A stretch of DNA of 64,000 nt from Clitoria ternatea (lineage: Eukaryota; Streptophyta; Magnoliopsida; Fabales; Fabaceae). Made by a program: the position numbers and the translations under genes. Location: NCBI GenBank assembly GCA_037962975.1, contig CM075671.1:38588501-38652500 (forward strand), written 5' to 3'. A model generated the notes under the pieces. The model saw only the letters and a list, made by a program, of their open reading frames with translations, was not told where the DNA came from and made no database searches. Below are positions 12,759 to 25,271 of the stretch, piece after piece (position 1 is the stretch's first letter; each line of letters begins with the position of its first letter).

Positions 12759-12881
12759 AAACTTAGTATTTGTCTTTGTCACTTAAATATATATAAGTTT
12801 TGTTGATTTTGAAGTTTGTGTATAGCCATTTAAGTGGCTCTAATTGGCAAAGACTTTCATGTGATGCCAAAAACTAAGTTT

Positions 12882-12921
<40 letters not shown>
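12726..12921. repeat. (TA)n tracts flanking a 129-bp inverted-repeat element
   Basis: Pure TA repeats occupy about 12726-12755 and 12885-12921. Between them, 12756-12884 begins TCAAAACTTAGTATTTG and ends CAAAAACTAAGTTTTGA, giving perfect 12-bp terminal inverted repeats (TCAAAACTTAGT) with looser pairing inward. The form fits a miniature inverted-repeat element inserted within a TA microsatellite, as described for Micron-type MITEs. No coding capacity is present. Confidence 0.7.
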
Positions 12922-12924
<3 letters not shown>

Positions 12925-13379
12925 TCTCAAACAACACCATAAAATAATTAATTTACGATTTTTTCACTTTGGCATTGCATTTTCCCAAGCTCCAAGCTCA
13001 CCAAACGACATTGTCACCCTGGAAACTCACTAAAATGAAATTTAAGGGGTGAGTATCACTCTAAGCAATAAATAGTAATCTTACATATAAATAAGATTTA
13101 CCCATCGGGTTATACATTTCAAGATATCAAAATCATAGCATAATGACATAAATCATTAGAACCATAAGTCAAACATCGATTCAATTCCATGCAACACCAA
13201 ATATATATATTAATCATCAATTCATCATTTCAATAGCAAATGTCACTATAATACCTCCTAACTTCCATCAACTAACTATACATCAATACTTTAATACTCT
13301 CAAATATAGTATCTAACTGTCATGGACTTTAAAAATCATATTCTTTTTAAATGCATAAAAGCATGCAATACGGATCCGA

Positions 13380-13580
13380 CTTCACAACAAGACAAATCAT
13401 AATGTCAAAGGGTAATCCACACAACAAATCATAATGCTATAAAGTAGTGGATATTCAGGTCACCACACAGCAAATTATAATTCTATACTTGGTAGCCTCA
13501 TGAGAACTACAACAATAAATCGTAGTGCTATAATCGGTAGTCTCAAACAACAAATCATAGTGCTGAGTGAATCATAGCGC
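13380..13580. repeat. AATCATAGTGCTATA repeats
   Basis: AAATCATAATGCTATA, AAATCGTAGTGCTATAA and similar words recur every 35-60 bases. A matching block is at about 17210-17480 in the neighbouring element (AATCGTAGCACTATAAG and variants). Confidence 0.65.
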
Positions 13581-15256
13581 TTTATTAATGCATATGATGT
13601 CATGATAATGCAAAATGCATGAATGCGAATCATAGCATATATATAATCATCTAACATCATAGTCTAGCTCCACTAACCTCAATATAATTTCAAATCATCA
13701 ATCATCAACTTTATTATTTATCAATTCAATCAATTGGAGCCATCAATACCACAACCAACATAATCAATCAATATATTCATAACACTATACAGGTCATTCC
13801 ATTAACACATATCAACTAGAAAGCTAATGACAATAACACCATCAAGTATATATATTTTTAAGAATTACCAATAAAAAAAGATATCAGTACATCAGGTTTC
13901 AGCAGATATATAGCGCCACCACATGGCATAACCAAAAACAATTCAATTATCACCATATCATCAATACCCCCATAGGTCAGTCTCAATAGCACATAATGAA
14001 CAATATATACATATATTCAATGACACTTAACCAATTAAATTAAATTATAATTATATTTTTATTTTATAAAAATTAATATTTTTCAGACGTCAATATTTGA
14101 AGTAAACTTTTTAATTATAAAAACCTGTCTTGAAATTAAAACTACTATGCGCTACTCAAGTGATAAGCCTCGTTGTACATTACACATATCTTAAGGCATT
14201 ATCTGACTTTACAAAATAAAGTGTCGACTTCCGACTCAACTTTGAATGTCAATATCCTATATTTAAAATATTCTAAAAAATTAATAAAAAAACTTTGTAA
14301 CAATTAAGTCACCAAAATAGTAAAATCAAGATTCAAATACCAAATCAATGGAGTTTCGCTAAGAATCAAGCTTACTGAGGGTTACAAAACTAGTCAACGA
14401 TGTGACAAAACTACCCCGAAGCTTTGAAATTCTACCAACGCCTTTTCGAATGTACAGGGCCAAGCTAGAGAAAGAGAATAGGGGCGTCAAAAACATTACA
14501 TGCAACGTAAGAGGAAAACATGCATGAAATCAAAAAGGACTACATGCACATGCTTTCGTATTTTAATAACAACATGAGCTACGGGTGTCTGATTTCAACG
14601 ATCTTGGTCTCAAAGTCTTCGTAATGAAATTTACTACAAATTTTAGGAAGACACTAAAAACCAAATATGAGCTACACAGTCTTGGTTTTCAAAAAAAGGT
14701 TTCTTTCTGTAATAAAAATTTATCAAGGACAATGTTTAGTATAACTTTTGCTCTAAAGATTGAATTTTGTCATTCTTTGGCTCGTTGAAAATAGGAAAGA
14801 AAGAGGAACAACTTTTGTGTTGATTATTTTTCAAAAAATAAGGCAAAAGGCCCTCATGCCAATAGATCAAAATTCTAGCGAGACTTAAAGATTTTCAGCA
14901 TGTAGAAAATGGAAGAGAATGGCCATGCATGTTAGGTGATCATGCATGCGAGAGGAAAAAGAGGGAGTTTGACTTACCAACGCCGATTCTGGGCCGATCA
15001 ATGACTGAGAACCCTAATTTTGGTTTCTGATCAAACGCTCGGTTAACCGTCGACAAACTTCTAAGCTTCATGACAATCACGGTTATGCATGTGAAAGGAT
15101 TCAAGAGGAAGAGAAGGAGCTCGTGTGAAGGAGATAAAGAGTATAATTTTGGTGGTGGGGGCTCGGATGGTGGAAGCTGTAAGGTGGGTGATGAAGGTAG
15201 TGGTGGTTTCAGCCTTAGGAGGTGATGGTGATAATGAAGAAATGGTGATGATGAAG

Positions 15257-15318
15257 AAGAAAAGAAAAGAAAAGAAAAGAAAAGAAAAGAAAAGAAAAGA
15301 AAAGAAAAGAAAAGAAAG
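15257..15318 (+). repeat. (AAAAG)n microsatellite
   Basis: About 12 near-perfect copies of the pentamer AAAAG lie in the purine-rich end of solo LTR member 2. Long open frames here on both strands reflect the simple sequence. Confidence 0.93.
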
Positions 15319-15637
15319 GGTGAGGTGAAGGAGCGAAAAATGGTCGTGAGGTGGTGGTTTTGGTGTGGAGATAGTGGTTTTGGAGCAAGAGAAAGTGAAC
15401 ACTGGAGGGAGAACGAAGAGAAGAGTGAAGAGAAAAAGATAAGAATGGCATGGAGATGAAGTGATATGGTGGTGATTGTGCCTTGGGTAAGTGGACATGA
15501 GAAGAAGATAGAGTTGCCGCGGATGGAGAGAAAGAGGTGTGCCTTGGGTGATGATAGAAAACTGAGAATATATAGGGAGAGAGGGTGGTGATCGTGAGAG
15601 AGTGAGTGTTTAACCTAATAGGTCATGCCCTAAAACA

Positions 15638-16413
15638 TTATTATATGATTAGATAAACTTCTTGAAATCCACTATAAATAACTACATTAATTATACCTTT
15701 TATATAAACAAACAATGCAAATATATAAAATACAAAAGAATTAAGTGTTTTAATTGCACTATCGAAACCATTATAATAGTTTTATAATATCATTGATAAT
15801 AGTTTTATTTATATTTAATCAATTCACTGTACAAGTATCATTTTAGAAAATTTATAATATCTTTTATAAAATAAGTCATGTTAGAAATAAATAATTTAAA
15901 ATATTTTAATATTTTTATTGTTTTTTGGTGAATAACTTTAGTAAAGTAATTATGTTATAATGTCTGGTTGATAATTACAATAAATTGATAAATATTTATT
16001 TTGTTCATATAACTGATAAATATTAATTAGAAACAATTTAATTAAGATATATTTGTATGATAGATTGAAAAATATTGATTTAGTCCTTATAATTATAGTA
16101 ATCATTGTTACGTAATTTAAAAATAGAATAAATATTTATATAACTATATTCTGCTTAATAATATACATATACTATAGTCATTTTACTATTGTAAATTATA
16201 ATATCTAAATATTAAAACTACTAAAAAAATTACTATACATTTGTGATATTATATTTGTTGGGAATAATACATAAAGTTTTATACATAAAGATGTAATATT
16301 ATGTATCAATTTACTATATAAATAAATATAGTTATACTATAAAAAATAGTTAATATGAATTATGTGATATCAACAATAGTTAATATAATAAATGAAGTTA
16401 CAGTATAAGTTTT
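15638..16413. other. AT-rich spacer
   Basis: Very AT-rich DNA lies between two solo-LTR-like elements. No gene or motif was recognised. Confidence 0.5.
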
Positions 16414-16632
16414 GCAACATCCCCTTATAAATGCCATGTGTTTATCCTAAGGGTCGGTAAAAACGGAGTAAATTTTTCACGCGTAGGCACCCTTGGCAAT
16501 AAACCATAGAGGTATAAGGGTTGTCTTAAATCCATATCATATAACTAGTATATTCACATAATTCTTATCTTATACCCTAAACTTTATCAAGTATTAGATC
16601 TTTCAAAAGCAATATCGTTCACAGCTACTCAA

Positions 16633-16635
<3 letters not shown>

Positions 16636-16675
<40 letters not shown>
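16636..16675. repeat. (AT)n microsatellite
   Basis: About 20 uninterrupted AT dinucleotides are seen. Confidence 0.95.
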
Positions 16676-16677
<2 letters not shown>

Positions 16678-19600
16678 CTCATTTACGCAGCTAAGTTTTT
16701 ACAAAACCAACACCAAATCAAAACATCAATAGTAAGATTACCGAACGTCAAGTTCCAATCCCGTGGCATTACAGGGAACTTCACACTCCAGCTCACCATG
16801 TGGCACCATCATCACCCTCCAACAATTTCACTGAAAGCCACAAGTTGAGGGATGAGTATCACTTAAAGCAGTAAATAGAAATACCCAAGGGATTCACAAA
16901 CAATTCAACACACAATTTGCATACAAAGTATCATATATTCAGTTCCATACACAACTGTATAACCACTAAGCTTAAAAACTTTCAAATCATAATTCACACA
17001 CAAAAACTATATCATTCATCCATCCTTAATTTTAATAAGCACTAGGCTTCTAGGATCAATATCATCCATCTACAAATATACAGATATCACTGATACTCTA
17101 TCATTAAAATACTAAGAGCTCTCATATGCAATAATGAATGCCATGGAATTTGAAAATCATTTATTTTAATGCATAAAAACATACTCTGCAAATTCAACTT
17201 TACAATACAAATCATAGTATAGGGATAACCCACTAGTGAGTTATAACACTATAATCGAGGGGCATCCCGGTGATCACACAGTGAATCGTAACTATAAACG
17301 GTGGCTCCTTGAGTAACCACATAGTGAATCATAACACTATAAGCGGTGGTACTCAAGGACTACTTAGTGAATCGTAGCACTATAAGTGACAACCTCATTG
17401 GAACTCAAGAACTACTCAGTGAATTTTAGCACTATAAATGGTAGTCTCATCGATAAATCGTAGTGTCGGGTGAATCGTAGCATCAAAATACATATGATGT
17501 CATGAGATGTATATAATGCATATGATGCGAATCGTAGTGCATATCAATAAGTCAATTCTGACATCATGGCCTAGCTCCACTAAACCATTTTATATACTCA
17601 ATTCAACAATCATCATCCAACTCTTAATATTTCCCAACTCATTACTCGGAGCTAATCAACACAATACAATATCACATAAGCCAAGCATTACAATCTTGAT
17701 CCATGTCATTATATCAACATCTCTACATCAAACATAATCATCATACACCAATGAAGTAGGAATCAATAGTCAATGACAATAAGTTACCTTTCATAATCCA
17801 TAGAGTTCATTATAGTATGCCACTAGGGCTAATCAACACCAATCTATACCAATTAAACTATTGTGAACACCTCTTTCGGTCCGACCCAAATGGAAAGAAT
17901 TCTGAGAGGACTGGACTTCATTTCCGAATGATCTGCTGAGAAGGATGACTCAGATTGAAGCATTTTCGAGTAAAATATAGCCCTGTTGGAGATAAATCCG
18001 AGTAGAATGGTTCAAAAATGATCAAATCCGAGTGAAATGACTCAGATTGAAGCATTTCCGAGTGAAATATTGCCCTTTTGGGATAAATCCGAGTGAAATG
18101 ACTTAAGGAATGATCAAATCCGAGTAAAATGATTCAAATCCGAGTGGAATATGCTCCTGTTGGAGTGAATCAGAGTGGAATGACTAAAAAAAGATCAAAT
18201 CCGAGTAGAATTACTCAGAATGAGTCAGTTCCGAGTGGAAACTTCCCTGTCAAAGCCATTCCGAGTGATGAATAGCTGACTCTATTGGAGGATGAATGCT
18301 GAGAAGGATTACTTTCTGATTGCATCTAATCCGAGTAAAGAAGTGCTGATTGGAGTGAATCTGATTGGGGAATGTTTTTCTGGGCGAAGGCTGAGTCCGA
18401 GTGAAATAATCCCAACATCCGAGTAAGCACATCCGAAGGAGAAATGTTGATTGAAACCTTCTGATTGAAGTGTAAAGTCCGACTCTCAGTGAATCTGGGT
18501 GGTCAGATTCCGATTGGAACAGAAGTCCGATTGTGAGTATATCTGGGTAGTCAGATTTTGATGGGAAGAAAACCAATTCTGAGTGAAAATGTAAAAGTTT
18601 CCAAGCCCTGATTACAAAGAAGGTCAACTCCGAGTGACAAATCCGAGTGATAACTCCGAATGAATATTTACCGACTGAGCCATTCTTCAATCAGTTTCGT
18701 TGTCAATCTTCAATCGGTTTCTGAGTGACAACGACTGAATGAAAGGATTTCTGAATAAATGTGTCCGATTGGACTGAAGAAAGGAAAATCCGTGTGAAAT
18801 CCTTCTGAAGACGACTCCTAAGTGAGTGCACCGAGCAGCTGATTGCCGAGTGAAAGCCATTCCTAATTGGAAAATAAGGGCGAGTGAGTGCACTGAACAA
18901 TTGACAGCTGAATGAAAATTCTGAGTGAGGAGAAGGCTCTTTTTGAATGAAAAAATGGATATTTCCGAGTTAGATATCTAAGTCAGTATCTCAAATAAGA
19001 ACCGAGTGATGCCTTTTCAGTCAGCATCGAGTCACTCTCTTAGTCAACACTGAGTCATTCTCTTCAATTTTTAGTCGGCTCCGAGTCATATTTCACCCAT
19101 TTCTGAGTGGTCCTTTAACCATTTCTGAGACCCTTTCCACTCAACCCCCGAGTCATCCTTTACCATTACCGAGCCACTCTTTTAACCATTACCGAGCCTT
19201 CTTTTACCCATTTCCGAGTCATTCCTTTCTCACCCACTCCCGAGTGAGTACTATCACTCAAATCCGAGCTATCCTTTCACCCATTCCTGAGCCAATTTTC
19301 AGTCAAAACTGAGTGACACTTCAGTCAGTCAGCCCTCTTCAAACCAATTTTATGTCATCCCTCCTCAAACCAATTTCGAGCCCCCATTTTCACCAATTCT
19401 GAGACACTTTTCACCAATTCCGAGTGGCACTTTTCAATCAGCACCGAGTCCTCTTCAATCGGTTCTGAGTCAATTTTCACTCGGTCTGATCGATTGTTCC
19501 AATCGGAATTGCCTCGTTGGTTCCCTCAATCCAATTGCACACTTTTTCACTCGGATTCTCCTCACAGCGACCCAATACCGAGCAAAACTTCCACTCGGCC

Positions 19601-20068
19601 TTCCATAGGAGAGCTCCTCCCAGAAGAATTCTCACTCGGAAAGGACTACTTTCACTCGGTTTTCTATTGGAAAACCTTCATTCCACTCGGAATTGACTCC
19701 AACTATGGATGAATACTGACTGAGAGGCTAATCCGAGTCATTTTCACTCGGAATTCTACCATGCTCTCTCAGATTTCCATCATTTTCTCTCGGATTTCAA
19801 CCATGCTGACTTGGATTTCCACTATCCAAGTGGATCCTTGAATTATGGGAGGCGGCTCACAACAAGACAGGAAGAAAATGATAAAGAATTCCCACCAGTC
19901 TCCTTTGTCAAGATCCAGGCTGTTTCCAACACACTGTCCAAGTTGATCTGCTAATTTCAGAGGGCGGCTGTTAATAAGACAAAGAAGAAATAATAAAAAT
20001 CCTCACCAATTGGCAGCCAGGCTATCTCAAAACTGTTCAGGCAATCAACATGCACACTTGGGGACTCC

Positions 20069-20076
20069 TATAAATA
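20069..20076 (+). promoter_or_regulatory. TATA box of the 5' LTR
   Basis: TATAAATA lies in the context GGGACTCCTATAAATACCCC, about 2207 bases into the LTR. The same box sits at the same offset in the 3' LTR. It probably sets the U3/R boundary about 30 bases downstream. Confidence 0.8.
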
Positions 20077-20149
20077 CCCCAACGAAAGAGAAGAAGAGGA
20101 TCCAGAAGCTTTCACTGAAGAGGAGGACGCATTAGAGAAGAAACAGAGC

Positions 20150-21010
20150 TTTAAGAAACTCCATTGTCCCTCCCTCTTCCTCTCTTCATTCGGTCCGTCC
20201 CCTCTCTCACTCTACCTCACCCAACACAATCCTCTTAAACCCCCACACCACAATACCGTCTCCTTAGACACTGTCCCTCACCCCTCAAACCACTATACCG
20301 CCCCTCCTCACAGCCTCCTCTTCACAACCTCCAACACTGTCCCACTCCCTTTCACTCCACGTTCACCCTCTCTCTCACTGTATTCTCCCTCTCCTCCTCC
20401 CCTCTAAAATCGTATCACACACATACCTCATAGCCCCCTTTCGTTATCCACTCTCTTCTTTTCTCTCAAATCTCATCATTTCTCTCCCAACACCATACAG
20501 TCCCCTCCAAAACATCCTTCTCCTCTCCTACTACACCGTCCAGCCCCTTTAAATCCTCCACACCGTCCTCCTCTCCGAATCCTCACCACACCGTACAACC
20601 CTATCCAAACCGTCCTTATTCAACCCCTTCCAAACCGTCCTCACTCTTCCTCAAACACACTCCATCCGACCTCACTCCTCCTCTCCACACCGTCTCACTC
20701 CTTCTCTCCCAACCGTCCTTCTCCTCCTAACCCAACAGTGTACAGCCCCTCCAACTCACACTGTCCGTCCTTCCCAAATCCACCGTCCCTTAAACCTCGC
20801 AATACCATCCTTCTCTTCTAAATTCACAGTCCCTTTCCTCTCAAAAATCCGACCTCACTCCTCCTCTCCACACCGTCTCACTCCCTCTCTCCTCATCAAC
20901 CGACCTGTCCTTCTCCTTAAACTTCAAAACCGTCCAGCTCCTCTCTATTTACGACCTGTCCTTCTCCTTCACTCACCCACACCGTCCAGCTCCTTTCTCA
21001 ATACACTGGT
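20150..21010 (+). repeat. CT-rich CCGTCC-repeat leader
   Basis: Downstream of the TATA box about 860 bases are strongly pyrimidine-rich on the plus strand, with recurrent CACCGTCC, CCCCTCC and AACCGTCC words. The block is repeated in the 3' LTR at about 32010-32930. Confidence 0.75.
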
Positions 21011-21248
21011 CCTGCTCTGCCCTTTATTTTTAATACTTGTATTTGTTTATTTTCTGCTAATTTAATTGTTATTCGGTAACTTTATCTTCCTCTTTAATTA
21101 TCAATTAATTTCTATTGATTGATAAATATTAATAAAATTGAGTAATTCATACATTTTATTTGGATTAGTGTAAAAGTTGTAATTATTATTATTATTGCAT
21201 TTTATTTATTTATTTATTTATTTTTTTATTTATCTTTTTTATTTTCTT

Positions 21249-21368
21249 AAAAAATGGTGGAGCGAGATTAATTTGGACAAGACGTCCTGTTAATTTCATT
21301 TTTTTATTAAAAAATGATGGAGCGAGATTAATTTGGACGAGACGTCCTGTTAATCTCATGTAAATATT
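21249..21368 (+). repeat. 60-bp direct duplication with a GGACG/CGTCC hairpin
   Basis: Two copies of a 60-base unit begin AAAAAATGGTGGAGCGAGAT and continue with AATTTGGACGAGACGTCCTG. The unit holds a small inverted repeat, GGACG-AGA-CGTCC (the first copy here reads GGACA). The pair is kept in the 3' LTR (33150-33260), and one shorter copy occurs in the internal region at 28813-28836. Confidence 0.85.
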
Positions 21369-21704
21369 CCGTGTTTATTTTTGTTTATTTTTGTATACTT
21401 AGTCGTCTCGTATATTTTCTTTTCATGAAGAAGTTAAAAGAATTGTTGGGCTAATTATAATGCGCGCTATCATATTGAGGTATCCGTTTTTTATAACGGA
21501 CAGTTGTGAGGTGCTAATACCTTCCTCACCTATAATCAGACTCCCGAATCATGGAATTTCATTTTTCTATAACCAGTGCTTTAACGAAAGGTTTTTCCAG
21601 TATTTTATCCTAAAAATATTGGTGGCGACTCCCTGTTTATCTTTTCGAACTAAAAAGATCGTTTCGAGGGTCGGCCGTGCCGCCGCGATCTCGGTCGCGA
21701 CAGA

Positions 21705-21721
21705 TGGCGACTCCACTGGGG
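21705..21721 (+). promoter_or_regulatory. Primer-binding site of the Ogre-like element
   Basis: TGGCGACTCCACTGGGG lies two bases after the 5' LTR. This is the primer-binding site type I associate with Ogre elements (reported as tRNA-Arg); the tRNA was not checked. Confidence 0.8.
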
Positions 21722-23144
21722 ACTTAGAGAGTCAAGCCAGTCAATTTGATAGCGCACGTTTTAATTAGCATACTAATTATTTAACTTCTTCCTTTATTTT
21801 ATTTTTCTGTCAATGTTTGTATATGGTTTCTGCTTTATTTATATTCTATCATTTATGTCCTATAAATGTTTGCATGTTTGTTGAACCCTAGGCTAGAGGA
21901 CCATGTTACTTTTCTGCAATCATTGAACTCTAGGGTAGATGACTTTGTATATTTGTTTTGTGTTTGTTCTTTGTGCAGAATGAGGTAAGGTAAAAGGTAT
22001 TGAATGCCCTTTCATACACTACACTCACATTTTTGCACACACTGATGAGTGGCGCCCTATACCCGGGCCCCAAATGAAGCTTAAGTTAGGAGAGGTTGGT
22101 AACGGAATCGTATGGGATGTACTTCCTATCCGGTGTTCGTGAGAACCTCAACTAGAGTTCGACCTCTCATGATACACGCACCTAGTGGACTCCCTACTGT
22201 TGCGTCTCTGTCATGGGTAGGATCTTGGCTCTGGTGACCTTCTAGATGTCTAGTACAAGCCACCTAATGCGAGATATCACTCTTAGACAAACCTTAGAAC
22301 CATTAGGAGACCTTCAGAAAAACCCACCTTAAGGCACAAAGGGGCAAACTTTACTTCTACCTTTTCTTATTCTCACTTTCTCTTCTGATCCAAAATTAAG
22401 GGACCACTTGCCCGTTTAGTGGATTACTTTTTCCAAAAAAAATGACATACTTTTAACTAGCGATCCTTTAACGGGCAAGTAGTTTTCTTTTTATGCGCAA
22501 GTCTTTGGATCCTGAGTTACGAATGTTTTGAATCATCAAAAAAAAATAATAATATATATATATATATAACAAAAAAATCAATTCTTTTTGTGTTGACGAT
22601 GATCGGAAAATCCATAACTCACATGATCCTTGACTTGACACAAGTTTTGTCAAATCGTAGCCCCCCTAAATGCAAAAATGTTTTCAAGAAAGTTACTAGG
22701 GGTATATCGATTTGCAAAGCACGTCATTTCCTGACGGCTCTTTCTTTCCTTTCTTTCTATTCTCACCGAAAGCTATACAGGGCTTAACGAATACCTTTGA
22801 GCAAGATATGGAAATTAACGTAGGATCAAACCTTTAAGAGAAGGGTCATGGTTCCCTGAGCTAGAAATAGCTGAACTTGAAGCTCCTATTGCATTTCAGA
22901 ATGAAAAATTTCTTCTGTCTTCACAACTATCCCGTATTAATTTCCATGTTTACCATACCTAGTACTTTTGAACGATAAGTTCTAAGGGATGGTCAAAGGA
23001 TACTCGCCAAAGCCTGTGATTGCTTCCCATGACATTCTCCTTCTTTCTATTTCCACCTGACATTTCTTGTTTTTCTTTCAAAGACACTGAAACACAGACG
23101 TCACGGGTAAACATCCTTACCAGACCCGACTTCAAAGGAAACTC
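21722..23144 (+). other. Ogre 5' untranslated leader
   Basis: This 1.4-kb stretch between the primer-binding site and gag has no convincing frame. Full-length Ogre elements often carry an extra ORF upstream of gag; none is evident here. An 11-bp perfect inverted repeat (ACTTGCCCGTT at 22406-22416, AACGGGCAAGT at 22470-22480) could form a hairpin with a loop of about 53 bases, in the region where packaging or dimerisation signals normally lie. Confidence 0.6.
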
Positions 23145-25271
23145 ATGGCTGAGGCAGAAGCTATTGATGGAGACTTTAGGACTGAGTTCGATCAGCTGAA
23201 AGAGCGAGTGGCGGAGTTAACTAAACTCTTAGAAAAGAAACTCACAGAAGGAGCCTCCTCTGTAGGTGTTGAAGACAGCCAACAACAGCCTGTCACCGCA
23301 CCACCCCCCATTGGTTCTGAACCAGCAAGAACCCAACTACCTAACACAACGACACCCCCTCTCACTATTCATGTTGGAAGACCTAACCCTGCCATTGAGA
23401 CCCAGCCACCCTACGGTCAGTCTTATGCACAACAGCATACATTTGTCTGTCCTGACGGCAACCCAGTACCTTTTCCACTTTATGGCCTACCACCGGGGTA
23501 CTATCCCCCGCTCGCTAACCAACAAGAAACCCAAAACACGCAAGCCCATGGCCCACAAGCTTACCAAACCCAAAACACGCAAGCCCATGACCTACAAGCT
23601 TACCAAACCTAAAACACGCAAACCCATGACCCACAAACCCACCAAATCCAAAATACACAAGCCCCGATGGCCCAGCCAACTTGCAACGCACAAGCCCAAA
23701 ACACACGAGCCCAGATGACCCAGCCAACTTATGCTGTACAAACTATGGCCCAACCTCAAGGACCCTCACCAAATACAGGCCTAATGAACCAGTCCCATGT
23801 GTTGCCTCTGTTCAACCAGCCACTCGGCTATCCATACAGATACGCAACCCCTTATATGATCAATCTTCAAGATACAACCCACATGATGAACCTGGTAAGC
23901 GGTCATAGCACGGTCGCAGCTCCCCAAAAGGAAAAGATAGAAATCCTAGAGGAGCGTTTGAGAATGATGGAAGGTGCTGGAGGTTTCGGACTTATAGATG
24001 CTTCTGAACTATGCCTAGTCACTGATGTTGTCCTCCCGCCCAAATTCAAGATGCCAGACTTTGACAAGTATCGAGGAATGACTTGTCCAAAGAACCATCT
24101 CACGATGTACTGTCGATAGATGGCATCTTACTCTTCTAATGACCAATTGTTGATTCACTGCTTCCAAGATAGTCTAGCGGGGGCCGCTCTTACATGGTAT
24201 GCTCACCTTAAGCGGAACCATATTCGTTGTTGGAAGGACCTGGCAGATGCCTTCCTTAGACAATACAAGTATAATATGGATATGGCACCCAACAGGGTTC
24301 AGTTACAGAATATGTTAAAAAGGGACAGTGAAACGTTTAAGGAGTATGCCCAACACTGGAGAGAAACAGCGGCACAAGTGGACCCCCCATTATCGAAAAA
24401 GGAGATAATCGCAATGTTTATTGACACACTCCCATCACCTTTCTATGGCAAGATGATTGGTAGTGTTTCATCCAATTTCTCCGACATTATGACTATTGGG
24501 GAAAGGGTGGAAAGCGGAATACGAACAGGAAAAATCACTCAGGGCCCATCTGGGGTAAGCATGACGAGAAAGCCGGCACCTGGGAGAAGGGATGGAGAAA
24601 CTGATTCCATCTCTTCTAATCAAAAGACGGCCCCGCCGAGACCATTCGCCCCTACCATGATTCAAGCTCCCAATCCTTATGTGGCCGCCGCCACTCAGGG
24701 CCCGACAACTCATACTCCTCACTTCCGTCCGCCCATGGTAAGAGCACCAATGCCACAACCCATGGCATACCATCACCCGCAACAAGTGATTCGACCACCT
24801 GATCATAATCAGAATACGAGAAACCCCAACAATGAGCGTACCCCTGTGCAGTTCGATCCAATTCCCATAACATATACCGAACTTTTACTAATCCTCGTTC
24901 AAAAGGGTCTGGTAGCTCCATGCCCCATGAGGCCGTTGCAACCTCCTTACCCAAGGGGGTATGACCCAAACGCTCATTGTGATTACCATGCTGGGGCACC
25001 AGGGCATTCCACAGAAAATTGCATGGCTTTGAAATATAAAGTGAGAGATTTGATCAAAGCCGACTGGATTAATTTTCGGGAAGGAAGCCCTAACATGACC
25101 ACAAATCCCCTGCCCAATCATGGAGGTTCAGAAGTTAATGCCGTGGTGGCCGATATTGAAGATGGTTCTGATAATAATACTGATTTGGTGATCGCTTGCA
25201 CGCTGGACCAAGAGCTCAGTAATTGGGAGGCTGTCGAGCTCCTTTCGATTTTAAATGATTCACCAAAATAA
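23145..25271 (+). pseudogene. gag: Ogre Gag with two in-frame stops
   Basis: One reading frame of 709 codons runs from the ATG at 23145 to the TAA at 25269, broken only by TAA at codon 156 (23610) and TAG at codon 325 (24117). Gag forms the virus-like particle and packages element RNA. Residues 10-30 form a heptad-like helix (DQLKERVAELTKLLEKKL). Residues about 130-185 are a Pro/Gln-rich tract made of 13-residue repeats. Residues about 300-470 are the capsid-like retrotrans_gag region (YSSNDQLLIHCFQDSLAGAA; FLRQYKYNMD). An atypical knuckle, CDYHAGAPGHSTENC, starts at codon 612. The first stop looks like a C-to-T change of a Gln codon within the repeat. With only two nonsense changes in 709 codons the gene is recently dead, or read through. 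Confidence 0.88.
23529..23650 (+). repeat. 39-bp in-frame tandem repeat in gag
   Basis: About three copies of a 39-base unit starting CCCAAAACACGCAAGCCCAT encode a 13-residue Gln/Thr/Pro-rich repeat. The third copy carries the TAA stop. Confidence 0.8.

Larger units (their letters stand above)
12269..15637 (-). mobile_element. Solo-LTR-like element, member 2
   Basis: The plus-strand left end TGCGGCAATCCACC and the inner order resemble member 3 at 16414: a block near 13050 reading AAGGGGTGAGTATCACTCTAA, then many copies of AATCATAGTGCTATA, then a segment near 14150 with TACTCAAGTGATAAGCC, then a purine-rich end. GGGGTGAGTA is the reverse complement of the TTGCTCACCCC block of members 1 and 5, so the sense strand is minus. 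The right end near 15637 is approximate and no clear target duplication was found. Confidence 0.5.
17862..21702 (+). repeat. 5' LTR of the Ogre-like element
   Basis: This LTR is 3841 bp. In order it holds an upstream region dense in CCGAGTGA-type octamers (about 17940-19800), a TATA box at 20069, a CT-rich leader with many CCGTCC words (about 20150-21010), a 60-bp direct duplication (21249-21368), and the end GATCTCGGTCGCGACA. Short frames inside it (for example 18250-18690) recur in the 3' LTR and are not genes. Confidence 0.95.

Noticed and set aside
15061..15498. 145-codon minus-strand frame with a possible hydrophobic start
   Set aside because: It spans the AAAAG microsatellite, giving Phe/Leu/Ser runs. 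The equivalent region of the related element does not keep the frame.
18250..18900. Frames of 146, 68 and 65 codons on the minus strand in the Ogre 5' LTR, repeated near 30087-30761
   Set aside because: They are duplicated simply because they lie in both LTRs. They are made of CCGAGTGA-type repeats and one copy is already interrupted.
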